Assembly (NCBI RefSeq): GCF_001528665.1
Contig: NZ_BBYJ01000010.1
Location: forward strand, 186,001-250,000
Source of the DNA: Microtetraspora malaysiensis
Lineage (GTDB): Bacteria; Actinomycetota; Actinomycetes; Streptosporangiales; Streptosporangiaceae
DNA: 64,000 bases
Direction: 5' to 3'
Of the stretch, positions 16,126 to 23,883 are shown piece by piece (positions within the stretch are counted from its first letter, which is position 1; every line of letters begins with the position of its first letter). Made by a program: the position numbers and the translations under genes. The notes beneath the pieces were generated by a model. The model was not told the origin of the DNA, did no database searches, and saw nothing but the letters and a program-made list of their open reading frames with translations.

Positions 16126-17043
16126 CTAGCTATCTGCAAGCTTCAGGCCGCCCGCGACAAGGTCCACGCGCAGCATCGCGATCTGCTCCTCGGTCGCGTC
16201 GACGAGCGGCAACCGCATGTAACCGGCGTCCTGGCCGATCAGCCGCAGCGCGGCCTTGGACATGATCGCCCCCTGGGTCCGCGTCATGATGCCCGCGACC
16301 ACGGGCAGCAGCCTGCGGTGCACCTCCAGGGCGCCGGCGACGTTCCCGGACCGGTAGCGCTCGATCATCGAGGCGAGGTCCGCGCCGACCACGTGACCCA
16401 CCACGCTGACGAACCCGGCGGCGCCCACGGACAGCCACGCCAGGTTCACCAGATCGTCCCCGGAGTAGAACACCAGGTCGGTGGCCGTCATGACCTGCGA
16501 GCCCGCGAACAGGTCGCTCTTGGCGTCCTTCACGGCGACGATCCGGGGATGCTGGGCCAGCCGGATGAGCGTCTCGGTCGCGATGGGCACCCCCGTCCGG
16601 CCGGGAATGTCATAAAGCATCACTGGAAGACCAGTAGCGTCAGCCACAGCGGTGAAATGACGATAAAGGCCCTCTTGCGGCGGTTTATTGTAATAGGGAG
16701 TCACCACCAACAGACCATGCGCTCCGGCGCGCTCGGCAACCCGGGCGAGCTCCACGCTGTGATGCGTGTCGTTGCTGCCGGCCCCTGCCACGACCGTGGC
16801 CCGGTCACCCACTGCCTCGACCACCGCGCGGAGGATGCGCTCCTTCTCATCGTCGGTGGTGGTGGGGGACTCTCCGGTCGTGCCGCTCACGACGAGTCCG
16901 TCGTTGCGCTGCTCGTCGACCAGATAGGCAGCGAGACGCTGGACGCCCTCGTAGTCGACGGCTCCGTCCTTGGCGAACGGGGTGACCATCGCGGTCAGCA
17001 TGCGACCGAAGGGGGCGTCAGAGGTTCCAGTTGGCGATGCCAT
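16126..17043 (-). CDS. dapA: 4-hydroxy-tetrahydrodipicolinate synthase
   Basis: 305 residues from the ATG at 17043; a GTG at 17088 would add 15 residues. The family motifs are present: TTGES (55-59), TPYYNKPPQEG (115-125), catalytic Tyr134 in YDIPGRTG and the Schiff-base Lys162 in VAVKDAKSD. The enzyme condenses pyruvate with aspartate semialdehyde in lysine/diaminopimelate synthesis. Ketodeoxyglucarate dehydratases share the fold, but the position upstream of rnj and the match to actinobacterial DapA favour lysine synthesis; dapB lies at 26959-27696. Confidence 0.92.
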   Translation of the reverse strand: MASPTGTSDAPFGRMLTAMVTPFAKDGAVDYEGVQRLAAYLVDEQRNDGLVVSGTTGESPTTTDDEKERILRAVVEAVGDRATVVAGAGSNDTHHSVELARVAERAGAHGLLVVTPYYNKPPQEGLYRHFTAVADATGLPVMLYDIPGRTGVPIATETLIRLAQHPRIVAVKDAKSDLFAGSQVMTATDLVFYSGDDLVNLAWLSVGAAGFVSVVGHVVGADLASMIERYRSGNVAGALEVHRRLLPVVAGIMTRTQGAIMSKAALRLIGQDAGYMRLPLVDATEEQIAMLRVDLVAGGLKLADS

Positions 17044-17136
17044 AGACCGAACGCTACCCGGATCCTCGGAATCGGTGGACCTCGCCACCCCGTTACCCGG
17101 ACGGCCCCGTACGGACCGGGTCAGGACGGGATGGAA

Positions 17137-17182
17137 AGAGGCCGCTGATATGTGCTCGGGGGTACACAGATCAGCGGCCTCT
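17137..17182 (-). terminator. strong imperfect hairpin between dapA and upstream gene
   Basis: A perfect 13-bp stem AGAGGCCGCTGAT (17137-17149) / ATCAGCGGCCTCT (17170-17182) is extended by TGTG/CACA after one mismatch, with a 10-nt loop. It lies 94 bp upstream of the dapA start and downstream of the leftward small gene at 17391, which it would terminate. On the minus strand the stem is followed by TTTCC. Confidence 0.6.
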
Positions 17183-17390
17183 ACTCCATGAATCGCCGCG
17201 TCTTACGATCGCGTTACACGTAACGGACGAGAATTTTTCAAAACTCGCGGCTGATGACGTTTTCCCAGGTCACGGGCACCCCGGCCTGTCTCGACCAGGT
17301 CACGGTCATCTCTCCTGCCGTACCCCGCGCACGACACCGGCCGCAGCTCGCCCCGACCGGGCGCCGACGCTGGCGTGGGCCACCGCGCTG

Positions 17391-17729
17391 TCACCGGGCC
17401 TCGCCGAGCAGCAGCATGAGCCAAAGGGCCTCCATCTTGGCCGTGACGAGCCGATCGCTCTCGTGGATCCGCGCCCCGTCGGGTCCACGTACTGTCCGGC
17501 GCATGAACAGCAGACCGCCGGAGTGGCACAACTCATAGATCGTCGCCTTGCATTCGCACGTATGCCGACGAACCCGGACGCGGTCGCTCCGCTGACTCGG
17601 GGCGAGCCAGCGGATCTTCTCGTGCCCCCTTTGCGCCGGGGCCACGTGAACGCCGTGATACGGCTCGGGAATCGGGTTTTCCGGAACGGCCGTGGGGGGC
17701 GTCTCCATCTCCGGCGCACCTTTCACCAT
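17391..17729 (-). CDS. small conserved-looking hypothetical protein, Cys/His-bearing
   Basis: 112 residues from the ATG at 17729; other starts at 17765 or 17708 are possible and no ribosome site decides. The C-terminal half (CECKATIYELCHSGGLLFMRR, then ESDRLVTAKMEALWLMLLLGEAR) resembles small proteins I associate with GntR genes in this group, with a C-x-C...C pattern that could bind metal. It is divergent from the GntR gene at 17833 and is followed by a strong hairpin at 17137-17182. Function unknown. Confidence 0.5.
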   Translation of the reverse strand: MVKGAPEMETPPTAVPENPIPEPYHGVHVAPAQRGHEKIRWLAPSQRSDRVRVRRHTCECKATIYELCHSGGLLFMRRTVRGPDGARIHESDRLVTAKMEALWLMLLLGEAR

Positions 17730-17832
17730 CTGATCCGTAAAGTTGGAGTCACAGACAGGGACCATTACTCTGGGTTGTCCATCGGATACGCCAAGATTGG
17801 GCGACCGCATCAAAGCCCACCCCCAGGGATGG

Positions 17833-18573
17833 ATGATGGCCAATTCCGATCCGGTCTACCTGCGCGTTGTCGAGGACATTCGACGTCAGATCGTCGATGG
17901 CACTCTGCCGCCGGGCGCACCGATCCCCTCACGTCACCAGATCACGCGGAAATACGGCGTCGGCGAGACCGCGGCCCGGCACGCGTTGCGCGTGCTCGCG
18001 CACGAGGGTCTCATCGTCGGCCGCGTCGGCTCCGGCCACCGCGTCCGAGAGAAACCGATATTGCTCCCCCTCTACCGAAGCCGCCTCCCCGACACCCTGG
18101 CCACGCTGCCGTCGGAGATCCACGGCGGCGGCTATCGCCCCACCTGGAGCTGGCGCAGCGAACTTTCGGAGGCCCCTCCGGAAATCGCCCAGCGCCTGCG
18201 GCTCGGGCAGGGCAGCCAGGTGACCAAGGTCTTCCACGTGGTTCGCGGCGACGGGCGACCGATCCAGCTCGCCACCTCCTACGAGCTGCTGGAGTTCAGC
18301 CTGGGGCAGCCCCCCGACGAGGGCACGACGGAGCGCAAGAGTGTTCTGGAACGCCTGGCGATCTCCGGGACGAAGATCACCGAGATCAGCGAGAGCGTTC
18401 ACGTCAGGGTCCCCCAGCCGACCGAGAGCGACCTGCTCGAACTCCCGGCCGGGGTCCAGGTGATGCACGTCGAGCGCACCCACTGGACCGGCGACCGCCC
18501 GGTCGAGACCAGTGACATCGTCATCCCGGGCGACAGGTTCCGCCTGGTCTACGGGATCCCGGTCCAGCTCTGA
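17833..18573 (+). CDS. GntR-family regulator, HutC/UTRA type
   Basis: 246 residues. The N-terminal GntR winged helix (VYLRVVEDIRRQIVDGTLPPG, IPSRHQITRKYGVGETAARHA) is followed by a UTRA ligand domain (VFHVVRGDGRPIQLATSYELL, TEISESVHVRVPQPTESDLLELPAG). UTRA domains bind small metabolites such as sugars, amino acids or urocanate. AGGGATGG precedes two in-frame ATGs (17833, 17836). It is divergent from the small gene at 17391, its most likely target. Ligand unknown. Confidence 0.9.
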   Translation: MMANSDPVYLRVVEDIRRQIVDGTLPPGAPIPSRHQITRKYGVGETAARHALRVLAHEGLIVGRVGSGHRVREKPILLPLYRSRLPDTLATLPSEIHGGGYRPTWSWRSELSEAPPEIAQRLRLGQGSQVTKVFHVVRGDGRPIQLATSYELLEFSLGQPPDEGTTERKSVLERLAISGTKITEISESVHVRVPQPTESDLLELPAGVQVMHVERTHWTGDRPVETSDIVIPGDRFRLVYGIPVQL

Positions 18574-18625
18574 CTGTCGGTGGCCGCTGGTAGAACCGAT
18601 CCGGATTCCCCGTCCGGAGGTGGCG

Positions 18626-19312
18626 ATGCGCGTCAAGGATCTGCCCGTGGCCGACCAGCCCCGAGAGCGCCTGCTCGCCTCGGGCCCGGCCGCACTCGCC
18701 GATCGTGAGCTGCTCGCGCTGTTGCTCGGCTCGGGCAGCAAGGGCGCCAACGCCGTCGAGCTGGCCTCGCGGCTCATCGCCCATTGCGGCGACCTGGGAG
18801 AGCTGGCCCGGGCCGAAGCCCATCGCCTGCTGGCGGTTCCCGGCGTGGGTCCCGCCAAGGCCGCCCGCGTCGCCGCCGCCTTCCAGCTCGTACGGCGTGC
18901 CCAGGCCGAGCCGGAGCGGACCCGCATCACCTGCTCGGGAGACCTGGCCGCCGCCGCGGCACCACTCCTGCACGGCCAGGCGAGGGAACGCCTGGTCGTG
19001 CTGGTCTGCGACACCAGGGGCAACGTCCTGCGGCGGACCCTGGCCAGCGAAGGGGGCAGCGACCACACCCCCGCACCCGTTCGCGACATCATCACCACCG
19101 TCCTCGTCTCCGGCGGGGCCGCCTTCGGCCTCGCCCACAACCACCCCAGCGGCTCGCTTGAGCCCAGCCAGGCCGACCTGGAGGTCACCGCACGCCTGCT
19201 TGAGGCGGCCGAGACCGTCGGCCTGCGCTTCCTCGACCACGTGATCGTCACCGACACGCGCTGGCGCCGTATCCCCCTTCTCTCCCCTCCCCCTCAAGGC
19301 GCACGCGATTGA
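18626..19312 (+). CDS. radC: RadC family JAB-domain protein
   Basis: 228 residues from the ATG at 18626 after GGAGG. A UPF0758 N-terminus (PRERLLASGPAALADRELLALLLGSG) with a helix-hairpin-helix (LLAVPGVGPAKAARV) precedes a JAMM/MPN metalloprotease-like domain with AHNHPSGSLEPSQAD, i.e. H-x-H-x7-S-x2-D, all ligands present. RadC was named for a repair phenotype later traced to another gene; its function is unresolved. It follows the GntR gene by 52 bp. Confidence 0.92.
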   Translation: MRVKDLPVADQPRERLLASGPAALADRELLALLLGSGSKGANAVELASRLIAHCGDLGELARAEAHRLLAVPGVGPAKAARVAAAFQLVRRAQAEPERTRITCSGDLAAAAAPLLHGQARERLVVLVCDTRGNVLRRTLASEGGSDHTPAPVRDIITTVLVSGGAAFGLAHNHPSGSLEPSQADLEVTARLLEAAETVGLRFLDHVIVTDTRWRRIPLLSPPPQGARD

Positions 19313-19313
19313 T

Positions 19314-19331
19314 GATACGTCTAGTCGTATC
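19314..19331. promoter_or_regulatory. 18-bp palindrome and CTAG cluster before the first double-GntR gene
   Basis: GATACGTCTAGTCGTATC is palindromic except for the two positions flanking the central CTAG, and begins just after the radC stop. Further CTAG-containing half-sites follow (ATCTAGAG near 19345, GGCTAGAC near 19363). The first 13 bp recur exactly at 19924-19936 in front of the second double-GntR gene, so both genes probably share an operator. Confidence 0.6.
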
Positions 19332-19416
19332 CTTCCGTCTAATCTAGAGGAATCCTTCGGCTAGACAGACATAGCTCAACGGGATGGGTCGACACCGGTC
19401 GCCTATGTTGCCGACC

Positions 19417-19899
19417 GTGCTCGATCATGATGGCGACACCCACCTCTACGTGCAGATCGCCGAGATCATCCGGCAGCAGATCCTGCGCGGCGAACTGGCT
19501 CCGGGAAACGCGGTCCCAAGCGAGGCGGCGATCCAGAGTCAGTTCGGCGTGGCGCGCACGACGGCCAGGCGTGCCTTCCACATGCTTCGCGAAGAAGGAC
19601 TCATCTACACGGTTCAAGGCGAGGGCACGTTCGTCGGGCCCCCGGGCGAGGCGCCTCGGGAGGCGCGGAGGACACCGCTCTACCGGCAGATCGCGGATGA
19701 CGTCATCGAGCGCATCCGCCAAGGAGAACTCCGCCCGCGCCGCCCGATCCCGAGCGAGACCACCCTCCTGCAGCAGTACGACGTGGCGCGTGAGACCGTG
19801 CGCAGAGCCATCGCGCTCCTCCGAGAGGAGAAGTGGGTCTACACGGTCCCGCAGCGCGGCAGCTTCGTCTCCCCCGAGGAGAACTGGCCCAAGGATTAG
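19417..19899 (+). CDS. regulator with two tandem GntR winged-helix domains (copy 1)
   Basis: 160 residues from GTG 19417. This start aligns with the GTG of the sister gene (VLDHDG against VLDREG) and has TATGTT 8 bp upstream, allowing a leaderless mRNA; an ATG at 19384 would add 11 residues. Residues about 10-70 are a complete GntR winged helix (IPSE-type turn, ARTTARRAFHMLREEGL, wing VQGEGTFVG). Residues about 80-150 are a second one (LYRQIADDVIERI, ARETVRRAIALLREEKW, wing VPQRGSFVS). No effector domain exists. The two domains could bind both halves of one site, or bridge two. Targets are unknown; the adjacent paralogue is an obvious partner. Confidence 0.85.
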   Translation: MLDHDGDTHLYVQIAEIIRQQILRGELAPGNAVPSEAAIQSQFGVARTTARRAFHMLREEGLIYTVQGEGTFVGPPGEAPREARRTPLYRQIADDVIERIRQGELRPRRPIPSETTLLQQYDVARETVRRAIALLREEKWVYTVPQRGSFVSPEENWPKD

Positions 19900-19918
19900 C
19901 CGAACCGATCAACTACTT

Positions 19919-19943
19919 GTATCGATACGTCTAGTCTTGAAGC
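19919..19943 (+). promoter_or_regulatory. promoter/operator of the second double-GntR gene
   Basis: Perfect 10-bp palindrome GTATCGATAC (19919-19928) overlaps the repeated GATACGTCTAGTC (19924-19936). TAGTCT (19932-19937) is a plausible -10; initiation 7 bp downstream would fall on the GTG at 19944, giving a leaderless mRNA. The -35 is weak, compatible with activator dependence. Confidence 0.5.
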
Positions 19944-20423
19944 GTGCTTGACCGAGAGGGACCGATACCTGTCTACAAGCAGGTCGCTGAGATCATCCGT
20001 CGGCGCATCGATCACGGTGAGCTGAAGGCAGGCGACGCAGTTCCCAGCGAGGTCGAGCTGGAGGCCGAGTACGGCATCGCCCGCATGACCGCTCGGCGGG
20101 TGGCCCGGGAGCTCAGAGAACTCGGCCTCGTGCACACCATCCAGGGCGAGGGAACCTTCGTCGGAGACGACACCGCGCCGCGAAACCACCGCCGCCCCCT
20201 GCTCTACCAGCAGATCGCCGAGGAGATCGCCGAACGCATCCGGCGTGAGGAACTCAGCCCCAATCGGCCGATCCCCAGTGAGAAGGCCCTCATGCGGCAG
20301 CACTCGGTCGCCAAGGCCACCGTCCGGCAGGCCGTCGCGCTTCTCCGCGAGCGGAAGTGGGTCTTCACCGTCCCCTACCGGGGCACGTACGTCTCCCCCC
20401 GCGAGGACTGGCCCCAGGACTGA
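19944..20423 (+). CDS. regulator with two tandem GntR winged-helix domains (copy 2)
   Basis: 159 residues from GTG. Same architecture as the gene at 19417: first winged helix with ARMTARRVARELRELGLVHT and wing IQGEGTFVG, second with LYQQIAEEIAERIRREELSP, AKATVRQAVALLRERKW and wing VPYRGTYVS, ending in the shared SPREDWPQD (SPEENWPKD in copy 1). The paralogues are 45 bp apart and clearly arose by tandem duplication, but have diverged in the recognition helices. No ligand-binding domain. The promoter shares an operator core with copy 1, suggesting cross-regulation. Function unknown. Confidence 0.85.
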   Translation: MLDREGPIPVYKQVAEIIRRRIDHGELKAGDAVPSEVELEAEYGIARMTARRVARELRELGLVHTIQGEGTFVGDDTAPRNHRRPLLYQQIAEEIAERIRREELSPNRPIPSEKALMRQHSVAKATVRQAVALLRERKWVFTVPYRGTYVSPREDWPQD

Positions 20424-20529
20424 GGGCGATCTGGGACGTTTTTCTGCGGTTTGGCGGGTAGTGACCGGATGCGGGCGGCCTGTCCTGGCCGCGCCGTGAT
20501 CGTCCGACAAGAGGTCCAGGGGGGATCTC

Positions 20530-21132
20530 ATGGTGAGACGGATTGTCCTTCTGCTGGCAATCGTGATCAGCGCGCTGGTGGCAGGGGCCACCGGCGCGTT
20601 CGCGCAACCGAGCCCCAGTCCCACCGGCGCTCACAGTCCGAGCCCGAGCCCCGGCGTGAGCGAACAGGACCAGATGTTCCTCATCAAGGCCCACCAGGGC
20701 AACCTGGCGGAGATCCGGGCGGGAAGGCTGGCGCAGCAAAAGGGGCACACGTCGGCGGTACGCGACCTGGGAACGAGGCTGATCAAGGATCACACCAGGC
20801 TCGACACGAAGCTCCGGCAGGTGGCCAAGGACGTCGGCGTCCAACTGCCCCATGAGCCGAGCAAGCAGCAGCAGGCCCAGCTCAAGGAAGTGAGCGGGCT
20901 GAGCGGCGCCAACTTCGACCACGCCTGGGTCCAGTCGCAGCTGACCGCCCACCGCCAGACCCTGACCCTCATCAACAAGCAGCTGGCGAACGGCAAGTCT
21001 GAGCAGGTCAAGAAGACGGCCCAGGAGGCGAAGCCCGTCATCCAGGAGCACCTGACGCTGCTCAGGAAGGCGGCGGCCACCACAACTCCGCACATGGGCA
21101 CTCCGACCGCGCACCCCACGCCCACCCACTGA
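20530..21132 (+). CDS. exported DUF4142 protein
   Basis: 200 residues. A signal peptide (MVRRIVLLLAIVISALVAG, cleavage near Ala25 in GAFA-QP) is followed by a Ser/Pro-rich linker and a DUF4142 four-helix domain (residues about 45-180: DQMFLIKAHQGNLAEIRAGR, VRDLGTRLIKDHT, ANFDHAWVQSQLTAHRQTLTL). DUF4142 proteins are ferritin-like in fold and exported; roles in envelope stress or metal handling are suggested but not established. A GGGGGATC ribosome site precedes the ATG. The C-terminus is His/Thr/Pro-rich (HMGTPTAHPTPTH), a possible metal-binding tail. Confidence 0.9.
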   Translation: MVRRIVLLLAIVISALVAGATGAFAQPSPSPTGAHSPSPSPGVSEQDQMFLIKAHQGNLAEIRAGRLAQQKGHTSAVRDLGTRLIKDHTRLDTKLRQVAKDVGVQLPHEPSKQQQAQLKEVSGLSGANFDHAWVQSQLTAHRQTLTLINKQLANGKSEQVKKTAQEAKPVIQEHLTLLRKAAATTTPHMGTPTAHPTPTH

Positions 21133-21141
21133 GCGCCCCGT

Positions 21142-21171
21142 CCGGGCACGCCGGCGAACGCCGGGGCCCGG
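21142..21171 (+). terminator. hairpin after the DUF4142 gene
   Basis: Two stacked stems: CCGGGC (21142-21147) / GCCCGG (21166-21171) outside CCGGCG (21151-21156) / CGCCGG (21159-21164), starting 10 bp after the stop codon. Confidence 0.5.
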
Positions 21172-21194
21172 CACAGCCGCCTACGGCGCTCCTC

Positions 21195-21249
21195 CGCTTC
21201 CGAGGTCGCTCTCAGGGAGTCCGCTCCCGCACGGACGACCTCGGAAGCG
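21195..21249. terminator. nested inverted repeat between convergent genes
   Basis: Perfect 14-bp arms CGCTTCCGAGGTCG (21195-21208) and CGACCTCGGAAGCG (21236-21249) enclose a second hairpin GGGAG-TCCG-CTCCC (21215-21228). It lies between the converging DUF4142 and EamA genes and probably serves as a bidirectional terminator. Confidence 0.6.
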
Positions 21250-21318
21250 CACGTCTGGAGAACCGCGGATCAGAGCATCCGGAATGATCGATGCAGCACG
21301 CCGGCTGCGTACGGTCGC

Positions 21319-22281
21319 TCAGGTCCGGTCCGGGCGCCTCGCCCCGAGTCCGCGGCTCACCTGGGTGACCGCCACGCACACCAGTACGGCGAGAGCCGCC
21401 GCGACCGTCGCCCAGCCGAACCGTTCGCCCATCAGGAGCCAGGCCCACAGCAGCGTCAGCAGCGGCTGCGCGAGCTGGACCTGCCCGGTACGGGCGATCC
21501 CGCCCATGGCGAGACCCGCGTACCAGGGGATGAATCCGAGGAACATCGAGACCAGGCCGACGTAGGCCAGCCCGCCCAGCGAGACGGCGTCCGGACTCGG
21601 GTCGGTCGTGAACGCGAGCACGACGGTGACGGGCACGGTGACCGGAGCGGCCACGACCAGCGAGTACGAGATGACGCGCCAGCCAGGGGTCTCCCTGGCC
21701 AACCGCCCTCCCTCGGTGTAACCGGCGGCGGCTCCGACCAGGGCGAGCACCAGGAGCAGATCCGCCACGGCGAAACGGCCGCCGCCGCGGGTGAGGACGA
21801 AGACCGTGATGGAGAGCGCGCCGCCGGCGCAGGCGATCCAGAACAGCGGCCGCGGCCGCTCCCCCGCGCGTAGCACCGCGCCCACCGCCGTCGCCGCGGG
21901 AAGCAGGCCGGTCACGACGGCCGCATGGGCCGTGCTCGCCCCGCCGTGCAAAGCCAGGGCGCTGAACAACGGGAAGCCGAAGACGACGCCCACGGCGATC
22001 ACGAGGTACGACCGCAGATGCCCCCTCGGCGGCAGCAGCGGCGCGCCCGCCATGGCCAGGCAGGTGACGGCCGCCAGGGTGGCGAGACCGGCGCGCGCGA
22101 ACGTGAGGAGGTACGGGTCGAACCCCCGCATCCCGAAGACGGTGCCGGGGAACGAGCCGGAGAACGACACAACGCCGACCAAGGCGAGCACGGTGCCCAA
22201 CCAGGCGCTCCGCCGAACGGCGGCTCCCGCGCGGCTCGGCGCTACTGACGCCGTCTCGATAGCGCTATCGTAATCTCTCAT
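21319..22281 (-). CDS. EamA/DMT-family transporter
   Basis: 320 residues with ten predicted membrane helices in two EamA repeats (GTVLALVGVVSFSGSFPG in the first; SLGGLAYVGLVSMFLGFIPW in the second). DMT-superfamily members export amino acids, drugs or nucleotide sugars. The start ATG at 22281 overlaps the ATG of the divergent MocR-like gene in the tetranucleotide CATG (22279-22282), so both mRNAs must be leaderless if these starts are used. Control by the divergent MocR regulator is very likely. Substrate unknown; an amine or amino acid is plausible given the aminotransferase-like partner. Confidence 0.88.
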   Translation of the reverse strand: MRDYDSAIETASVAPSRAGAAVRRSAWLGTVLALVGVVSFSGSFPGTVFGMRGFDPYLLTFARAGLATLAAVTCLAMAGAPLLPPRGHLRSYLVIAVGVVFGFPLFSALALHGGASTAHAAVVTGLLPAATAVGAVLRAGERPRPLFWIACAGGALSITVFVLTRGGGRFAVADLLLVLALVGAAAGYTEGGRLARETPGWRVISYSLVVAAPVTVPVTVVLAFTTDPSPDAVSLGGLAYVGLVSMFLGFIPWYAGLAMGGIARTGQVQLAQPLLTLLWAWLLMGERFGWATVAAALAVLVCVAVTQVSRGLGARRPDRT

Positions 22282-22301
22282 GAATGACGATAGCAGTATC
22301 G
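22257..22301. promoter_or_regulatory. twin operator and overlapping divergent leaderless promoters
   Basis: Perfect palindrome CGATAGCGCTATCG (22257-22270) and related CGATAGCAGTATCG (22288-22301) lie exactly 31 bp apart, either side of the shared CATG. TATCGT sequences at 22266-22271 (+ strand) and 22287-22292 (- strand) can act as -10 elements for the two divergent starts. This suits a MocR dimer binding repeated half-sites. Confidence 0.7.
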
Positions 22302-23680
22302 CCCGTTTGGCCGCGATCCTGCGCGACGAGACGGAGCGCGCGCGGCCGGGCGATCGGCTGCCGTCCAGCCGGGAGCTGATGCGGCGGCACGGTGTCAGCC
22401 CGGTGACCGTCTCCCGCGCCATCGCGCAGCTCAGCGCGGAGGGCCGGGTCGTGACCAGGCCGGGCAGCGGAGCGTTCGTGGCCCCGGCGCGCGGGCGCGC
22501 GGCCGAGGCCCTCGACCTCTCCTGGCAGACCGTGACGCTCGACGACCGTATGGTCGATGACTCCGCCGTCTCCGGGCTCCTTGCCCGGCCGGCCGACGGA
22601 GTGATCCCGTTGACCGGCGGATATCTACCTCCCGACCTCCGACCGCTTTCGGCCCTGTCCGCCGCGGCCGCCCGTGCCGTACGACGGCCGGAGTCGTGGT
22701 CGCTACCTCCCCTCAACGGCGACCCGGGGCTGCGGCGATGGTTCGCGAGCGAGGCGGGCGGCACGGCCACGCCGGACGACGTGCTCGTGGTCAGCGGCGG
22801 CCAGGCCGGGCTCACCCACGCCCTGCGCGCGCTGGCCGCTCCGGGCAGGCCCGTCCTCGTGGAGACCCCCACGTACCCGGGGGCGCTGGCGGCGGCCAAG
22901 GCCGCCGGGCTACGTGCGACCGCCGTCCCGGTCGACCGGGACGGCGTACGGCCCGACCTGCTGGCCGAGGCGTTCGCCGTCACCGGGGCGCGGGTCTTCC
23001 TCTGCCAGCCCACGCTGCACAACCCCACCGGCGCGACTCTCCCTCTCGAACGCAGGGAGCAGGTGCTCGCGGTCGCGCGGGCGGCGGGTGCGTTCGTCAT
23101 CGAGGACGACTACGCCCGCTATCTCGGGGCCGACCCGACCCCGCCCTCGCTCGGCTCGATGGACCCGAACGGCACGGTCGTCCACATCATCTCGCTGAGC
23201 AAGATCTCGGCGCCGAGCATGCGGGTGGCGGGGGTCATCGCCCGCGGCCCGGCGGCGCACCGCCTGCGGGCGAGCCAGGTGGTCGAGTCGTTCTTCGTCG
23301 CGCGGCCGCTGCAGGAGGCGGCGCTGGAGTTCGTCAGCTCACCGGCATGGCGGCGTCATCTCGCCGCCGTACGACAGGAGATCCTGGTGCGGCAGGGGGC
23401 GCTGCTCTCCGGTCTGGCCCGGTATGTGCCGCAGGCCGAGGTCGAACTCCGGCCTCACGGAGGGTTCCACGTCTGGGTGCGCCTCCCCCAGGGCACGGAC
23501 GAGGCGGCGGTCGTCGAGGCCGCGCAGCGCAAGGGGGTGCTGGTCAGCCCCGGCCGCATCTATTACCCGTCAGAACCTCCCGGACCGCGCATCAGACTCA
23601 CCCACATCGCCTCGTCGAGCGTCGCGGAGCTGGACGAGGGCGTGCGCCGCCTGGGCGCCGCGTTCCAGGACACACGCTGA
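22280..23680 (+). CDS. MocR-type regulator (GntR domain fused to aminotransferase-like domain)
   Basis: 466 residues. Residues 1-75 are a GntR winged helix (LPSSRELMRRHGVSPVTVSRAIA, wing RPGSGAFVAP). Residues about 105-466 are a fold-type I aminotransferase domain with the PLP motifs HNPTGATLP, IEDDYARYLG and the Schiff-base lysine in IISLSKISAPSMRVAG. MocR proteins use PLP or PLP-amino acid adducts as signals; PdxR and GabR are examples. The start ATG overlaps that of the divergent EamA transporter. Two CGATAG palindromes flank the starts, one inside its own first codons. Confidence 0.92.
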   Translation: MNDDSSIARLAAILRDETERARPGDRLPSSRELMRRHGVSPVTVSRAIAQLSAEGRVVTRPGSGAFVAPARGRAAEALDLSWQTVTLDDRMVDDSAVSGLLARPADGVIPLTGGYLPPDLRPLSALSAAAARAVRRPESWSLPPLNGDPGLRRWFASEAGGTATPDDVLVVSGGQAGLTHALRALAAPGRPVLVETPTYPGALAAAKAAGLRATAVPVDRDGVRPDLLAEAFAVTGARVFLCQPTLHNPTGATLPLERREQVLAVARAAGAFVIEDDYARYLGADPTPPSLGSMDPNGTVVHIISLSKISAPSMRVAGVIARGPAAHRLRASQVVESFFVARPLQEAALEFVSSPAWRRHLAAVRQEILVRQGALLSGLARYVPQAEVELRPHGGFHVWVRLPQGTDEAAVVEAAQRKGVLVSPGRIYYPSEPPGPRIRLTHIASSSVAELDEGVRRLGAAFQDTR

Positions 23681-23883
23681 TCGAACGGAAGCGCCCCCGG
23701 CAGGCGAACGCCGCCAGGCCGCCCGCGTCGACCGGCACGGCGTTTCTGCAACCGCACGTCATCACCTCGGGCGGCGCTGAGCCCGGTCTGCATCCGGAAC
23801 ACAGCCGCGGCCGGGCCGGGGACGGTGCGGTCATTTCCCCGTCTGCGCCTCCCATACAGTGGTCGCGGGAGGGGATCACGCAG

